64,000 bases of DNA from Lottia gigantea (lineage: Eukaryota; Mollusca; Gastropoda; Lottiidae), in contig NW_008709380.1 in NCBI RefSeq assembly GCF_000327385.1, positions 696,911 to 760,910 of the forward strand. Direction: 5' to 3'. Under the pieces are notes generated by a model that worked only from the letters and a program-made list of their open reading frames with translations, made no database searches and was not told where the DNA came from. Both the position numbers and the translations under genes were made by a program. This document shows, in pieces, positions 28,830-44,000 of this stretch. Every line of letters begins with the position of its first letter. Position 1 is the first letter of the stretch.

Positions 28830-31800
28830 AACCAGTGAGTGGACGCATTAAACGACATACACCTACAGTTAATTTAATAGTAGATAGATACAACCATTTA
28901 CTTGATGCAACGCTATCTGACGAACAAAATACACCATCAGTAGCTATGGAAATATCTTCATTTCATTGCTTGGATGTTAAAGCTCTATTTTAGCTATACA
29001 TATCTACAGTTAGCGCCTATGGTATTATTATTAACACAGAACACGTTGAATGTTATTCAGATCTTCACTCGAAGTCTCGTACTGTTATTTTTGACAGTTC
29101 ATCTCCAGATGAAGAGCACAAATATTATGGACAGGTTTTCACAACACTCCAGGCGCCCAATCTGTACTTGCTAGAAATGTCAACAGATTAACCCGCCATT
29201 GTCAATTCCCAATGCTATTTATGGCATTTATAATATTTTGTTCTTTGATCGGAAATCGTTAGAACATAGCTTTTGTGCCTTGGGAAATCTCAGTAAAGCT
29301 TAGTTTGTTTTTGTGCTTACATTATACTTTCTGTGCTACATTGTAAGAACAATAAAAGGCCAAAGACCAACTTTTTTGATGACGTACACTCATTTATATA
29401 AAAAAAACTTCTATTCCTTTGGTGATAAACAGAACAATAACATAATTACATGTCCATTGTTTCTTAGTTTTCTTTTTGTTTCATTCTTGTTAGTTTCAGT
29501 TTCATGCTATTTTCCGATGATTAGAAGCGGATAAAATTACACTTTAAAAACCCAATTCCATTTGCAAAGTAATACAACTAGTTTTTATGTACTGTACAAA
29601 TAATTTGTCAAGGAAGTAAGAGAGATGACCATAATTTAAAGGTATTCACGAATTCTGATCATATTTGCGTAGAAGAGGACTTCGTCACTATTTCAAGCTT
29701 TCTTGTATCACAGAATACGGCGATTTGACTGGATTGTATGTTAAATCGACAGAAAGTCTGTAAGCAATAAGCCATAATGTTCTGCCTTTGCCTGTCTAGT
29801 AGTACGATTGGCTGTATTCGCTAGCATACAATCCAATCAATTCGCTGTATTCCGTGATACAAAAAGGTTATTCATGTCATAAGTGTTATGGTATAAGACG
29901 AAGTTTGCAATACCTGGGCCATTAGGAAGATGGTCAAAGGAATATTATACAATTCATAGTTTCAGCTTAAAACTAACAATCGACAGCAGAAGATTCGAGA
30001 TTTAAATCAATAGAAATTGATAATATTGCATCTGGCGGATGTACATAATTTTTACTATTTTTTTTCAAATCATGCCATTATAACTATTGTAATAAATTGT
30101 CATGTTGCAATCAGTCATATCATGTTCATTTTCACTCGGAAATAACGTTAGACGTTAGTAGACGATATTTGCGTGAAAATCGACTGTCAAGTGATCTGAA
30201 AATACAAACTAGTGATTTACAAGTCAAATATGTCGATGTCAGGATATTTAATGACAGAAAATAATTATTACTGATCAAATAACTTGATGAATTATATCCG
30301 ATGGCTCACTGCCGATATTAATTAGTTAGACTTATATCTAGTTGACAATGGCTTATTTCAATGACATAAATAAATTGAAAAGGAAACAGAACAAGTTCCT
30401 AAATGAAAATATTTGTATTTAGTTAAGTAGTAGTTTGTCGAGGTTAAAGACACGCATCTCTCTAGGATAACAGTCACGAGGGAACTTCTACAAGTTAGAA
30501 ACCTCTTTTTTCAAAACATGTTGCAAGGGAGCTAAGAAACAATCTAATATGCAATACATGTACAATCAGAATGTTAAGCCCCGTAAACACAAGCTAGTTT
30601 TTGATAAGGCAAACAGCTACCTCGTGTGTACGCTTCGACCACTGAAAGTGGTTTCGTAAAAAAAAATGAAAATTGAATCCACGTTTTTTTTTACAACGTT
30701 TTCGCGTTGGCCATCGACATAACCGCTGTTTCATTGCCAGGCAACACATTCTTGATGAAAAGAAAACTGTGGCAAAGCTTTAAAAAAGGTAGATTCTGCT
30801 TGACCTACTTTTCAGCCTCTAATCTGAGCAAATGAAGACGGGCATTCCAGCTTCTTCAAATTGGTTGTTCTTTTTGTACAAACGTCATTTTAAAGGTCTC
30901 TGCGTACAAAGGAATCATATTGAATCTAAAACATCTTTTATGCTGCTCATGCATCTAATGACGCTTCTATCATAAATGACATTTGGTTTTTGTAGATAAT
31001 GTGAAAGTTGGTTGAAATTATCTGTCTTTCAGTTCATACGTCTTTCAAGTTTTTTTAACAATTATCATTAAGGAAATGTCACATTATGAATTATACTGAT
31101 ATGATCAAATAACAGATATGAAAGAAATGTAATTGTTATTTTAAAGCACTTCACGTTGCATGAAAGTGATATTTTCTCAGATCTGTCCATCATATTTCAA
31201 GTTTTTAGCCAGTAGGCCAACAGATACAGATATTTGTCTATTAACAACATACTTTGACGTTGCTTGGTAGTAATGGTGATAAATTGGGCTGAATATTGAG
31301 CTCTAAATGACAATAATTCATACTGGAAGGCTATAGGCACTTGATGTAATTGCTTTAGTCAATTGCTGTACAAATATATTACACAGGGAAAATGAGGGAT
31401 ATTAAAGGAAAGATAAGAATAACAGGTAACCGTGGTGCTCTATGATCTATTTTATAATTGCTTTGTTTTTCTCGGTTTACCTTTAAGGTGAAACTTACTG
31501 ATGTGTTATTACCGTTCATTATCTCCTGCGTGGTTCTTGTAGCTGTATCAATCACTAACCTATTGCTTTCACATTATAAAGGATTCAATGTGTCTCCAAG
31601 TCAAGTGTAAACTTAAATGGAAATTTACAAAAAAAAAATTGATTTACAGATTATTAGCATCCTGGTACTCGTATTTCAAAAGGGGTGTCTCAAAGCTTTG
31701 ATAGTGATATATGAAGCCCACACTTGGACACCTGTACGTCCAATTCGTCTTCAGATGTTGCATTCAGAGAATGTGTTTTCTTTATGTTGAAGATTTTACA

Positions 31801-33905
31801 CCGCCATAAAATCCTATACATTCAAACCTACTCTGATGTAACAATGTACGCTTCATTGCCAAGCCAACAAGCAATTTATTTATGATTTTGGGAATTGGTT
31901 GCGAGATAAGGTCGGCATTTAACTGACCCCCCCAGTAGATTAAAGAAACAAACAGACTACAACATAAAAATGCATCAGACATAAAACCGCGAATTTATTG
32001 GCGTGGAAATAAAAACTAAGTAGAAATTGTTAAAGTTTTAAATTAAATATAGCAGACTATTGGGTATTAAGACCTCAGGCCTCATTAAGTTTATTGCTTG
32101 TACATCTTCTAACGCACCAGAGAAAACCAATATTAATCTCCATTTCGAGATTTTAACTTAAAGTCGGTGTGTGAAAGGCGACATGTTATCAAAATGAATC
32201 AAATTGAAACTCTTACAAATATCATACTAAAAGATTCCAGGGAGCGCAATCATGGATTAATCTCGAAGTTCCGTTGCAATAGCTGTCGAAACATGGGTCA
32301 TTAACCTTATAAATGGTCGAGTTTAAGAATTTAAATGAATGCAGTGAGCACAAAATGTGAAACAGTATGTTAAAAATTGAAGTATGAAAAACCTTCTTTA
32401 TATGTAAGGATAGCCATGCTAATTGGGAAATAAGCAATTTGTAAAAATAATCATGCAAGCTTTTTCACTCATGGCAGACCAATTATCAAGAAATTTGTAA
32501 AACTACTCTCGCGGTAGGTAATAATTTTTTTCGACGATTATGTCATAAAGTGACTTGAAGTAAGCGTATTATATTTTTGTTGACCTAAGCATTAAGAGGG
32601 CAGGTTTATCACAAGAACATGCAGTTAGTGTGAAATACAGAAAAATTGATTGCCGGGCAATTATCAAGATCAGAAGATAGCGTGGTTGGAAATCGTTAAT
32701 TTGCTCTACAATCTGGTCTTTCTACAACCCAATTTATCAATAATATAGCTGGCTTTTATTTTATCATCCATTTAAGATCGTCAGAGGAAAACGTCCAGAA
32801 AAATGAAAAGATTGATATTTATTAACACGTATTGTCGGTTGTCAAAATAAAAAAATTGATAAAGTATTTAAGTCACCAACCTTTTTTTTCAGTCAAAGTG
32901 ACCTATACAGATTTAATTCTTGTTTTAAAGAGTTGATCCTTCATCTGCCTGAAGCAAGACATATAATCTGATCCCAATCATTTCCTCCCCACAATGATAT
33001 CATTTATCTGGATTTCATTTCTGTTACATTTAGCTGCAGGCAATAACGAAGAACATTTAAATTCCGGAGGAAGTTTATCAAGTTCTATCAAATTATTATC
33101 CAGTAGTTCTTGAATAAACCATGCTTTCGTAAATCGTGTTTTTCGTTTTACATGTTACTGTATTTTTCTGCGTCTGATGGGCCAATGAAGAAGAGCAACG
33201 CATGCATTGTTTTTTTCCAGTCTCTCTATTCGAGAATTTACACCATTTTTCGTTCTAACGACTAGATGCCTTTTTCATGTTTTGATTGAAATAATTGAAG
33301 GTGAATCTCAAACTAAGTCGGGATTCAACATCGTACCCTTTTTTGTTGGTTAATTAATGGCGTTTTCATTCTTAAATTAACTGAAGTTGTATAGAATTCT
33401 ATTGCACGCGAATATCAACCCACAAAAACTTACATTGGTACATTCATTTTTTCAATTAAAATTAAGGATTATGCATCTTATATCTTCCTACATTTTTATT
33501 GTCTTGTATTTTTTTTTAATTTTGATGGAGTACCTAATGCAGAAAAGTGGTTATTGTTTCTTGTCACCAAGGATTTGAAACTCTTCAATTTTATTTGATG
33601 GATGAGCGCGATTTGATTCATCTGTACCTAACAAGTTTGTATGGTTTCTGTTTATCATGGTAAAGACATCAGAGACATATTTATGGACCACGCGAGTCAT
33701 CAGTTGTGATGAGAGTGCTTTTAAATCAAACTGGTAATACATCAACCGGTTTTACAACAAAAAATTGTTTTTTATGCTTCAGAAACTATCAGGAAGAAAA
33801 AAGCAATAATTGCGACAATTGTTTGATTGTACATTCAAACAAAATGGTTCTGATGGAACGAAATGCTTTATTTCTGAAAATATCTGCAACCCAGGCTGAA
33901 TTTTT
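28830..33905. other. AT-rich tract downstream of the chitin-binding gene
   Basis: It holds the inverted repeat at 29.70-29.86 kb. No exon, RNA gene or further repeat is supported. Confidence 0.55.
29703..29862. repeat. Inverted repeat with ~38-bp arms (MITE/foldback-like or long hairpin)
   Basis: The left arm 29703-29740 and the right arm 29825-29862 are reverse complements at about 34 of 38 positions (ttgtatcac...ggattgtatg). The spacer is about 84 bp. There is no coding capacity. Clear target-site duplications were not seen, because both flanks are AT-rich. It may be a small non-autonomous DNA transposon relic, or simply a palindrome. Confidence 0.75.
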
Positions 33906-34998
33906 TTAATCCTGTTTGTTGATTGTAGCTAGAATAATAGACATGGTTTTCAAACCAGGTTGGGTTGATTGTAAAGATGTAGTGCTAGATTCAGTAGTAA
34001 CTTTGCTTGATGCAGTAGTAACAGTGCTTGATGCAGTAGTCATGACTTGACTGGTTTCAGTGGTAGCTGCTGCTGTTGGTATAGCTAGACCACATGGAAT
34101 CGGTACATTCTGTCTCCAATCACAAACACCATTTGCCACACTGAACACCAATCCTGAAATATTGAATTTCTGCACAGATCTGTGATACTTTGAGGATTCC
34201 CTAAGAAAATCACAGCTTATATGGATTTCTCGAAGTTCAATAGATAAGTTTGCAAATGAATGAAAATTATTTTTGATTTATTATTGCACAGTGGCTAGGA
34301 ATATGCAACCTTATATTTGTGGTGTGCCGAGGACATATTTATAGAGCACTTGTTTCACAAAACTTCACCAAGAAACCATCATGTTAACTATGCATGGACA
34401 ATGCCCAATTTACAATGATGGGAATTTGAACCGGTTGATATCGATATATCAGTTGTTAAGACTATACAGTCAGTACCTACCAGCTGGACAGTAATTGTGG
34501 CCGAAGAAGACCCCACCATTACAAGTATAATAGGTATGACAGCCTTGATCTAAATCAGGATAATGACCATCAGCTTTATTGGTGCAGTCCATCATATGAC
34601 CACATGGTGCTGCTACTTTAGCTGGACTGAAGGAAAATGTGTAGTTATCACGAGGACATATCTGTACGAAAACAAAATCATTGCGTAAAAGCTGAAAATG
34701 TCTATTATATAAGTGTACTAAATGTGATGTATGACCAATAAGCCGTTTATTTCATCGTGTGGAATTACTTAAAAATAAAGTTTTGATCTTAAAACTTAAA
34801 AAAATTATCCACTTAACCGTTTTATGTTTCAACTTAGTGCAGACTGCTGTCATACTTACTCGTCACAATCCTGAATTATTGAATTATACACAAGATGTTC
34901 GTGACATTCTACTCCAACTAGTTCACCATGAACACACTTCTGGAACGATTTACAGCCTAATTCATATACACCATCTGGCTCTACAGTACAGTCCAACG
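33906..34998 (-). CDS. Chitin-binding type-2 (peritrophin-A/CBM14) domain protein, 3' part
   Basis: Three exons are recognised: 34998-34860, 34661-34481, and 34153-33906 ending at TAA. The first encodes most of one CBM14 domain (DCTVEPDGVYELGC, FQKCVHGE, VYNSIIQDCDE). The second and third encode a second domain with the six-Cys pattern: MMDC, GCHTYYTC, HNYC, GVCDW and PIPCG; their junction is clean (phase 1, restoring CPAGLVF). The C-terminus is mucin-like, with repeated TTASS/TTESS blocks, likely O-glycosylated. CBM14 proteins bind chitin in cuticle, peritrophic matrix or mollusc shell. Two problems remain. The first exon leaves two bases of a codon (GA before gtaagt) while the second starts in phase 0, so a small exon may be missing, the pair may be alternatively used, or a base may be wrong. 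The first exon enters in phase 1 after a tttcag acceptor, so an upstream signal-peptide exon must exist but was not found. An ATG at 35041 gives a poor signal peptide and is not preferred. Confidence 0.72.
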
Positions 34999-35041
34999 CT
35001 GAAACTGAAATAGACCAAACGTTACTTGAGAGGAGTAACAT

Positions 35042-38000
35042 CTGTACACACTAAACCACCCCGAGGTGACTCTGATGGTAAACAAGATTGTCTCCAATGT
35101 GATTCTTAAAACCTATGTACTTTTAACCTCTGAGTCCAGAGACCATATTGGAATATAAAATGGCGGTCGCTAGCAAAGCAGGGAATTTTACTACACCTGA
35201 TACCACAGTGTGACATGCGTTTGTCACCTAGATATCCATTAAGGAGAGTTCACATAGCCACTATTAACTGACTTGCTAAAAATCAAGGTGTATGGTACCT
35301 GCTTAAAGACCTTATTAAAGCTGATATACTTCATCAACAAAAAGAAAAAACAAACAGAGCCTAAGCAAACCTCATTCTCTTCATTCCGTATGAACTACTA
35401 CTGTATGAAAGTTATGGAAAATAATATATAAACCACTCACTGATTAGGCAAAAATTAGTAACTGACCATAAAAACAACCACATTTTGAGATCAGATCTTC
35501 AAGAAGATAAGATGTCGATAACCACCGATAAGATTAAAGTTCGTATAAAATAGGTATGCTCTGCTTGACCTACTGCTGGTTCCATTGAACTCTATTCATA
35601 TCTGAGGTTATATAATTGATGAATTAGGTGTTTCATATGTTTTTGTACATCTCGTTTTATAACAGAAGTTTTTTCGACGTTTGCAAGTGTTATTGCCACT
35701 TTCATATGGGTATAATGCCCAATAATCAAGTGCACTGTGGAAATTGTTTCACAAGTTGCTATTCGTATAATTTTCGACAAAGGTTTTCTTTTATGGTGAG
35801 GGATTATCTATATAGCAGATACGGGGCAGTCAAAAATAAATTAAATTTCCAAAGTCTGCCTTCACTGTACATTACGCCCCACATCGTGTTTCGTTTGCGT
35901 GGACCTTGATCAATGGTCACACAAACGAGCAATAACATTGCATTAGGTATGCATGGTTTTTGTCTGCAATATTTTAAATGTGTTGCATTAAATAAAGACC
36001 CCCCATAGTCTCCAATTAAACTTACAACGATAAAACTTAGCGTGTTCTAACTGTTTGAACTGTGCATTGTACGTCTATCATAAGATGTCAAATAAATTAT
36101 TGTAAACCCAACTGCCTTTGAAAACATTCGCCATCTATTCCAATAAAGCAGATAACTGTTTTGATTTCCTGAATAATTTATGGTACCTTTGATGAAACAA
36201 GGGTCATAAAAATTTCAGAGAAAAAATCTATGTTGTGTAATAATAATTGACGTTCTACAAATTTTATTTCTGAGAGAAGTCGATAAAATCAAATTAAAAC
36301 TGTCTTTGGTTATTTTCTATAGTTTAAATGTTATGGTCTGTTTTCGTTTGATTTGGTTCATCAAATGAATCTAGATTTATGTAGTTTTACGTGAATAGTG
36401 TCACCGGGAAGGCAAAGCTTGAAAACTTCTTTCAATAACTTTCATGATGCCACTGGGATTATCAACTTGGTATATGTTAGAAGGAGTCCTCATAGCTAAA
36501 GATTAATATCCCGTTGATTTTTTAGCAAGGTGTCTCTGTAATGTTTTAAATATCTAAATTATTTTCTGATCACAATGCTGTTTAGTCACAAGATAACATG
36601 CACGGCTTTCGTATAAGACATTAGATTCCATCATGTGGTTTAAAATGTCAAGGTTTCAATCGAAACAGGTGCTTGAGTCATTAAAACTCAAGCTTCAAGA
36701 TCTTTAAAGACACAGGCATCCCTCATCGAATTTGAACAGATCGCAGATCTGGCAGCCAATCTATTTTAACCGTCTGGACTTGAAAAGGAACATTATCTAA
36801 TTTGCTAGGCCATGTTCTTCTAATTATACTCGGAATGAAAATGTGTTTATCGGGACCATTTGATATCATTTAATTTTCTTATAGAAGCATGCATTTACTG
36901 AGATACAAAGTGGAATATTCTTACTGGTAACAGATGGTGTACAAAGGGCCATATCATCTTATAAATCTGTGAAAACATTGTTAAAGAAAGGGTTTGCGTC
37001 TCGCAGAATCTGAGGATAACCGCATCTAGGAGAAATCTCATCAATCCATGGATTTAAGGTCTGAGGTAAACTTAAATATCGTTATCTAACAAAATAAGTA
37101 CTGGTCTTTCACCTTCGCTCCGCATTTGTTGCAGTCGCCTCGAGCATTTATTTATGACAATGACATCGTTTCAAGTGAATATGCTCTGAAATAAATAATT
37201 CATTCCAACATTTCTTTAATAGAATAGAAAGTTACAGAGTTTTCAGAGAGATATATATGTATATCATTGTTCAACGTTACGCCGTATACTTTTTTTCCAT
37301 TTTACCCATCCATCTAAACCGCTAAGTCGTCGAAACCAATTCCTTTTTCTTTCGTTTCTAGATGCAGGTCAAGGTAGTAAGGCTCCAACATAAGGACATA
37401 TGCACTTTTCCTAACTTTTATGGCGCGTTTCTTACCATTTCTATTCAATTATATAATCAATTTTATCATTTTGAGCGAAATTAGTATGTTGTTCACAATT
37501 ACTGTGTCTAACTGGCCTCAAGTTACGATTTTTCTTGAACAAGCTTCATTAAGATAGCTATGTTGGTTTAAGTTGATAAAGTTTATTCGATTCAGACTGA
37601 TTAAAGATCATTAAGAGTTGTCTATATATTTAAACTACTGTAATTTAATACCCAATACATTAACTTTTAATATCGGCTAAGGCTATATAGTGTCAGCTAT
37701 AAAATTTGGCGTGATAATCGTGAAAGGGTATGAGATGTGAAATCATATGATATATAATTGGTACGATCCATTGCAGAATCAAGCAGTGCATACGACAATG
37801 TTCAGCATAAAAAATACCAAAGTATTCACAGGCAATGACATTATAAACGTTACACAATCAAATCTCATAGGCTGATATTTTTTAGAGATTCCTCCCATCT
37901 TATTCTGTGTGGTTAATTTTCTACTTGGCTTTTCATAAGGTTAGTAATATTACTTAAATGGCCTTCAATATTTTTTTAAACTATCCAATAAAATTTCTCC

Positions 38001-41000
38001 AGTGACTTTTATTTCCTTCAGCAATCAACAAAAAAAGAAGCATTATTGTGAAGTTTTTATTCCACGGAAGTAATGAGTCTTTTTCAAAAATATTGTTCAC
38101 CTCGGGCAGAAAGATAATATGTTGTTATACTTTAATGAGGACTCATTCAGACACAATGATCGAGAACTAAATTTTGAAACGTGAAAGAGAGTATCTTTTT
38201 ACGCGGCCTATTTGACCAAAGGGGGCCTTATCATTGTGATGCAGAGAGTGAATTAAACACGATTGATATGATTATATGAGTTATTCTTGTGCAGTGCCAA
38301 CTGCGAGTTTCCTGTTAGACCATGAGATTACTTTCTGATGTACTTCCTTGTACACTGGTGATAATGGATGGTTGAAAAGCCAATATATTTAGTTAACCAG
38401 GGCCATTTTGGTATTTCTTGATGACCTGCACTAAAAACATAACCCCAATTAATAAATATTCTTCTGTCCCCTGTGTAGGAATGTCAACCCAAATTTTCAC
38501 ATCAGTATTTCTGTATGTGAAACTGTTGGTCTAAATGTGTTTCCAAAATAGATAAAAGTGTGACTCGGGGTGGTCGGGTGTTAGAAAAGAATATATCAAA
38601 AGCTAAATCATAGACACTGGCAATATCTCTTGTCTATTGTGGAAAACATGTATATAAATTTGATGAAAAGCAGCAGCTATCCGATCTCGAACGATCTCTT
38701 GCATGAAACAAATTCTGCAGCATTAGCTACTTGATCTCAATAATACTTCGAACGATCGGGTTCATATTAAGTATATTTAAAAAGTTCAATATATTGAAAT
38801 CTTTATGACTTCTTATGCAGAATTTAGTATTTAAGGTTACCAATACCACTGTCTGAATTTGATATTGAGACAAATTTAAAGTCAGACGCTGTCAAATTGT
38901 AATAAATCTGAATTAATTAACGATGTTGCTGGTTTTGTATACGGGAATAGGTTCGAAAGGTTTTGAATGATTAACATGTATCTAATTCGAGGTGTCTGTC
39001 TCGAGTAAAAGTAACAGTAGATCATAATTAATTAGGTAACCGAAATTGATAGAACAAATATTTGCTACACATTTCAACTGTCTAGACATTTAACTGCTCA
39101 CTTTTTCTTAGATAAATTATGAAATAACATATAATACCATTGACAATTCAATGATGGATGTTTTCATTGGGCGTTAAGGACGAAGTGTGAAAGTTTAACA
39201 AAAATGGTCATTGGCCATCACATCTTTTACTAGTTAGTTTAATCGTTCGCAAATGGTGATCTAAGTGAGTCGCAAAACGCTTGGTATATCGCTTCTTTTT
39301 CCTTTGGATACGATCTCTTGCGACTACGACATCATTGATAATGCCCTGTTCAGCATGAACATAAAAGTGGCATAACGGAAGGATTACCCCCACTATTGCC
39401 AATAATGACAAATACAAGATGATGTCTCAATATTGATATTGCACTGAAAACTTTCTATTTCATTTTTCTCTTGATCAGCAAGATATGTATTTGAGCCTCA
39501 GGCAGTAGTGTTTTAACCTACGCAACATGTGCAGCTCTCTAGAAATCAAAATCATCGTATTTTTTGTTCACTATCAAATAAATGAAATTTCAACTTTCTT
39601 TCCACATCGAATATATTGTCATAAGAGAAACTGAACGAGTCTATTAAGCTGCTATAGAAATCTATGTTTGTCACGTTTCAGACGAACTTTCGTTTCTAAG
39701 CGAAAAAGAAAACTGTACTGGCAGTAAATTCCAGTGTTTCTAGTCTACATTTTAAGTTCCATGTCAAGGACAGATATTAAAAAGACAATATCATCTAATG
39801 ATCTTTTAGGCTTCCAATGTTCTCTTTCGCATAATTCCTATATATTTATATATAATTTCTATATATGGTAGTGTTACAAGAAATGACGACTGTCTTTTTA
39901 ACTCTCAAACGAGAATATAATTCTGGACACACATGGATTTGAAGGCTAAAATTTCGATGGTGAGCTGTGAACACTATTACTGGTTGGCAAAACAAAACTA
40001 AGGTACGAATGGTATAAAAGACGCATCTGTCCAGATGTAATGAATATTTTGTACCTGAAAAACCAAACGAAGAGTAAACAAAAAAAAATATGACGTGTGG
40101 TTCTGTGTATAACATTAGGTATATTAAAAGCTTATCTTGGGACCTTTTAACGTACAATTCTCTAGTTATAACTAATATAGTTTATCAAATCCTAAATATA
40201 GTTCTTAAGTGGCCTTAATTCGAGCTTTTTAAAAAGAAAAAAAACGTCTTGAAATTTTCTATTAAATGAAACTTTGAAATGAAATGAGAAAAACAAGACT
40301 TCTGAAATTCATAAAGAAATTTTGAAATCACTTCAAACGTTATAAGATTTCAGAAACAAACAAATTTTAGAAGATATTAAATTTTGTCTAGTTTCTTCAA
40401 GTCCGTGTTTAGAACAAAAGAAATATGTACTTTTGGCTTAAATTAAATCCGTCTTCTTAAGGACATTATCACGATTCTATTGGATATGAAGACAAATATA
40501 TCTGAGCACTAGAGTCGTTTTAACCCTTGTAGCGACTTCCGTTTTGGCGCCGATATTCTGTCCGCCGATGAAAAAAAATGAAACTTTTCCTTTGATGTTC
40601 TCGGAGGTCAAATTCTGCTTCCAGGCTAAGAACACAGAGGTCAAACATTTCACCAGACAAAATCCAACCTTTGTAAAAAAAAACTGATGTTTTGTGAAAA
40701 CGGGATCAATGCATCCCTTCAAGTTCCGTGAAGTTAATGTATGCGAGCTTCTTTTTTGAAGTTTGTAGACAATATTGATCCAGCTAACCAAGCATGATAT
40801 TTTCCATTTCTTAAACAACATCATTATTGCAACAAATAAGTTTACCGTATTGCAATTTGCAATTATACAGCTACCCTTGATTAGTCCAGTGAAAATATTA
40901 CACTACGTCAAAAAGTAATGAGGCATACATTTGCATTATTAGACTAGATAATCGAAGCTAATTTGATGACTAGAGACCTTTTCCAGACGGTTAAACACGT

Positions 41001-44000
41001 CAGTGATGATAAAATAAATGAATTAATAAAAACAAAAGTTTTTCTAAATCTCATTAATCATATGATATGGTCTGGAAAATATATAGCTTCCGTTATCAAT
41101 CACTTCGGACTACTGAATAGCTTACGTATTGGTCCCTAATGATTAATACATATATAAATCTCACAAGCGCCATGGTAATTCTTCAAGATTTGCACTGGTA
41201 TCAATTCGGTCGACAGGGTATACGAGCAAACGTCGACCCTGATTTATATGTGTTTCATCATTCCACCAAATTTGCCCCATTAGCTTGCTATTGAACATAT
41301 ACGGCATACGTCGACAAAACTGTGAAATTTATTGCCAATTAATGAAAATAAAAGATACCCATACTACTCTGGACAATTGACTTATAAACATATCTTTCCT
41401 TCACAATTGTAAGATATCAGGAAGTTTGTCATTTTTTATATATGTATATTATCATCTTCATCATCACCTTCATAGTTTTATGAGCGATATTTCACTCGAA
41501 ACATCGAAATCATGATGCTTTTGCCAAAACAAAACTCTCCCGACATAATTTTGGTTGGCTTTCTCTTTAAAACCTTTCTTCTTGACGTTAATTCAGTCAA
41601 TTGTGAATATTACTTTACAAATATTAAGAAGCCTGTGACCCTTTTTAAAGAAATACTTTTAGAAGAAAATTCAGGTGTCTGAATTAGATTAGATCATCAG
41701 AAAATGTTGAGGAATATTCCCTTAAGTGGCTTTTATTGACCGATAGCGTGCCTTTTAAAATCTACCTCAACTTTCAAAGGAATATAATGACATACAAAAC
41801 ATAAAATTTTTTTAGAAACAATTTCAGTACGCCCACGAATAAATTCAGCTTAATTGTGGTGCATAATTTAGGTACATTTACACTAATTGAATTTCTGAAA
41901 AAAGCAATCAATCCAAAAAAAATTGTGATGAAATGTCGTCTCTTATAGTAGAAGATCTTGTTCAAAGGAAATCAGAATTTCACAACGCCATGGTGGAATC
42001 AAATCCGATGGTGATGATAAGTATCTAGATTTCTTGGAATAACTCATCGAGTTGGTGGATCAAACCAATGGATCCAGGGCAAATCTGACTTGGTTGGTTA
42101 ATCTGTTCAAGTGATTAGTTGACGTAAATCGAACAACTTCAACAGTATTAGAACTATCGTCCTTTAAACGAAATAAAACAACTCATCACTGACTTTTCAA
42201 GCGTTCAGAATTTCGAATTGATGTCTATCTTTGACAATAAATAATTTATTTTGCATCTGCAATTCTCTGATTGTTATTGATTATTTTCGGCAATTAAATC
42301 TATTTCTTTACAGTTTCCATAAGAACAGCTTTCTAAGAAAAGAAGTTCTCACTGATATCAGATTATCTTCACATGAAAGACAACATCTTCAGAAAAATTA
42401 TCGAGAACAGCGCAAGAAACTAAATTGCTTCTTGAAATTTAGTTAAGTTTTTATAGTTGTACAAATGGTAAGAACTGATGTTCTTAAAGTGTACTGCGTA
42501 ATCGGATCTCCGCGTAAATAGACGTTGCTCGTTTTACCACTCCAGCAAACATGTCAAAGTTTAATGCATATTGGTGAAGACATTTACAGTTTGTATGTGC
42601 TACATTTCCATTTCTCCTAAAACGTTGTCTGACAGATTGAGAATAAGTCACCCAATAAGTCGAGTAGCTCAAGTGACTGGAGTTGAATATTAATAGACAA
42701 CTGCGTTATTGAATTATACAAATTAGGTTTAGTTCCAATTTGCATTGTTTCTATAAAAGAAAAAACGTCGATTATTTGATTGTCGGCCTGATTGACATGT
42801 CAAATATTTAAAGAGACAAATTCTCAATTTCGGGAGCTAATTGTACCATGGTTTCAAAAAAACTGGAATTGTTCCGCTAAACTAATCAGTAATAGTGTTC
42901 GTTCACAGATTACTGTCGAAATTGAAATTGAATGTTTGGAAGTTATTTTATCGAGTTGTCATTCCAAGAGCCTACATTTTGAAGAATGGTTAAAACTTGA
43001 TATATCAAATAAATTATAGCCGTACAGCTACGTCATTGGTCATACATCTTTCAAATACTCCAATATTCATATCAGTATTGGGATAAGCTTGTGGACGAAA
43101 TGAATCAATTGTCAATTACGTATCGTCCTACATATATTCAAGACCCAAATCAACCAATTCGGCAACTTAAAATGGCGAACAATAGCCTTAAACGTTAAAG
43201 GGCGCATGTCTACTGAAATCAACTTTTTTTTAAAGTTTTCAATGGATTTAGAACTACCTACTGATTTACTGATATTGGCATGGGTGAAAGAGCATTGGAA
43301 AATATAAACTATAAAGATCAAAATATATCAGCTTTCAAAATTAAATTCCCGCTTTCAAAATTTCAAATACATTGTCCGGGACAGAAGAAAGGTGGGGTGC
43401 TTTATTATGTGAAATTGTGTTTACTTCTCGTTGTTTCGGGTTCAATTTCATGTCATATGAAATGGTTCTGGTTTGTTGACGGTTGTAAACTTTTAGTATT
43501 GCCATGACATTGCCTTTATATGTGTCGTGGTATGCTCTATTTATTAGTTGTTATTTTCTTTTATTAACTTTAACATAGGGAATACTACGAATGTTGTTTA
43601 TTATTTGCTATTTCGTCTTTAATAAATCTAACATTGCTTTTATAAACCTTATTGTAACTTTGTCATTTATTAGTTATTTTGTTATCTTTGTCTGTTATTT
43701 GATTTATATTTTGTCTTATTAAATTAGTGTGTTTCTATGTCTCGAAAGAATTACCTGTTATTCCATTACATTCTGGTTATTTCCTGCCCCAGTCTGATGC
43801 TCCAAGTTTTCAATAATAATACTAATTAGATTAAACCTGAACATTATTAAAATTTGTCTGGTTAAATAATGATCCATTATGTAAATATAACATCTATTGT
43901 TACTTGTGGCCTTTCACCTTTCTTTTCAATCTTATTATTATTCATAAACGTGGCATGATAATTTACATTTTAATGACGAGATTAGTTGCCTATGAATAAA

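Noticed and set aside
39208-39417. Minus-strand frame with a hydrophobic N-terminus, considered as a signal-peptide exon for the chitin-binding gene
   Set aside because: It has no ATG (the frame begins at TTG after an in-frame stop) and no convincing donor of the needed phase.
42231-42446. Plus-strand frame with a charged tail after a tttctttacag acceptor-like site
   Set aside because: No family match, no partner exons, and the opposite strand to all real genes.
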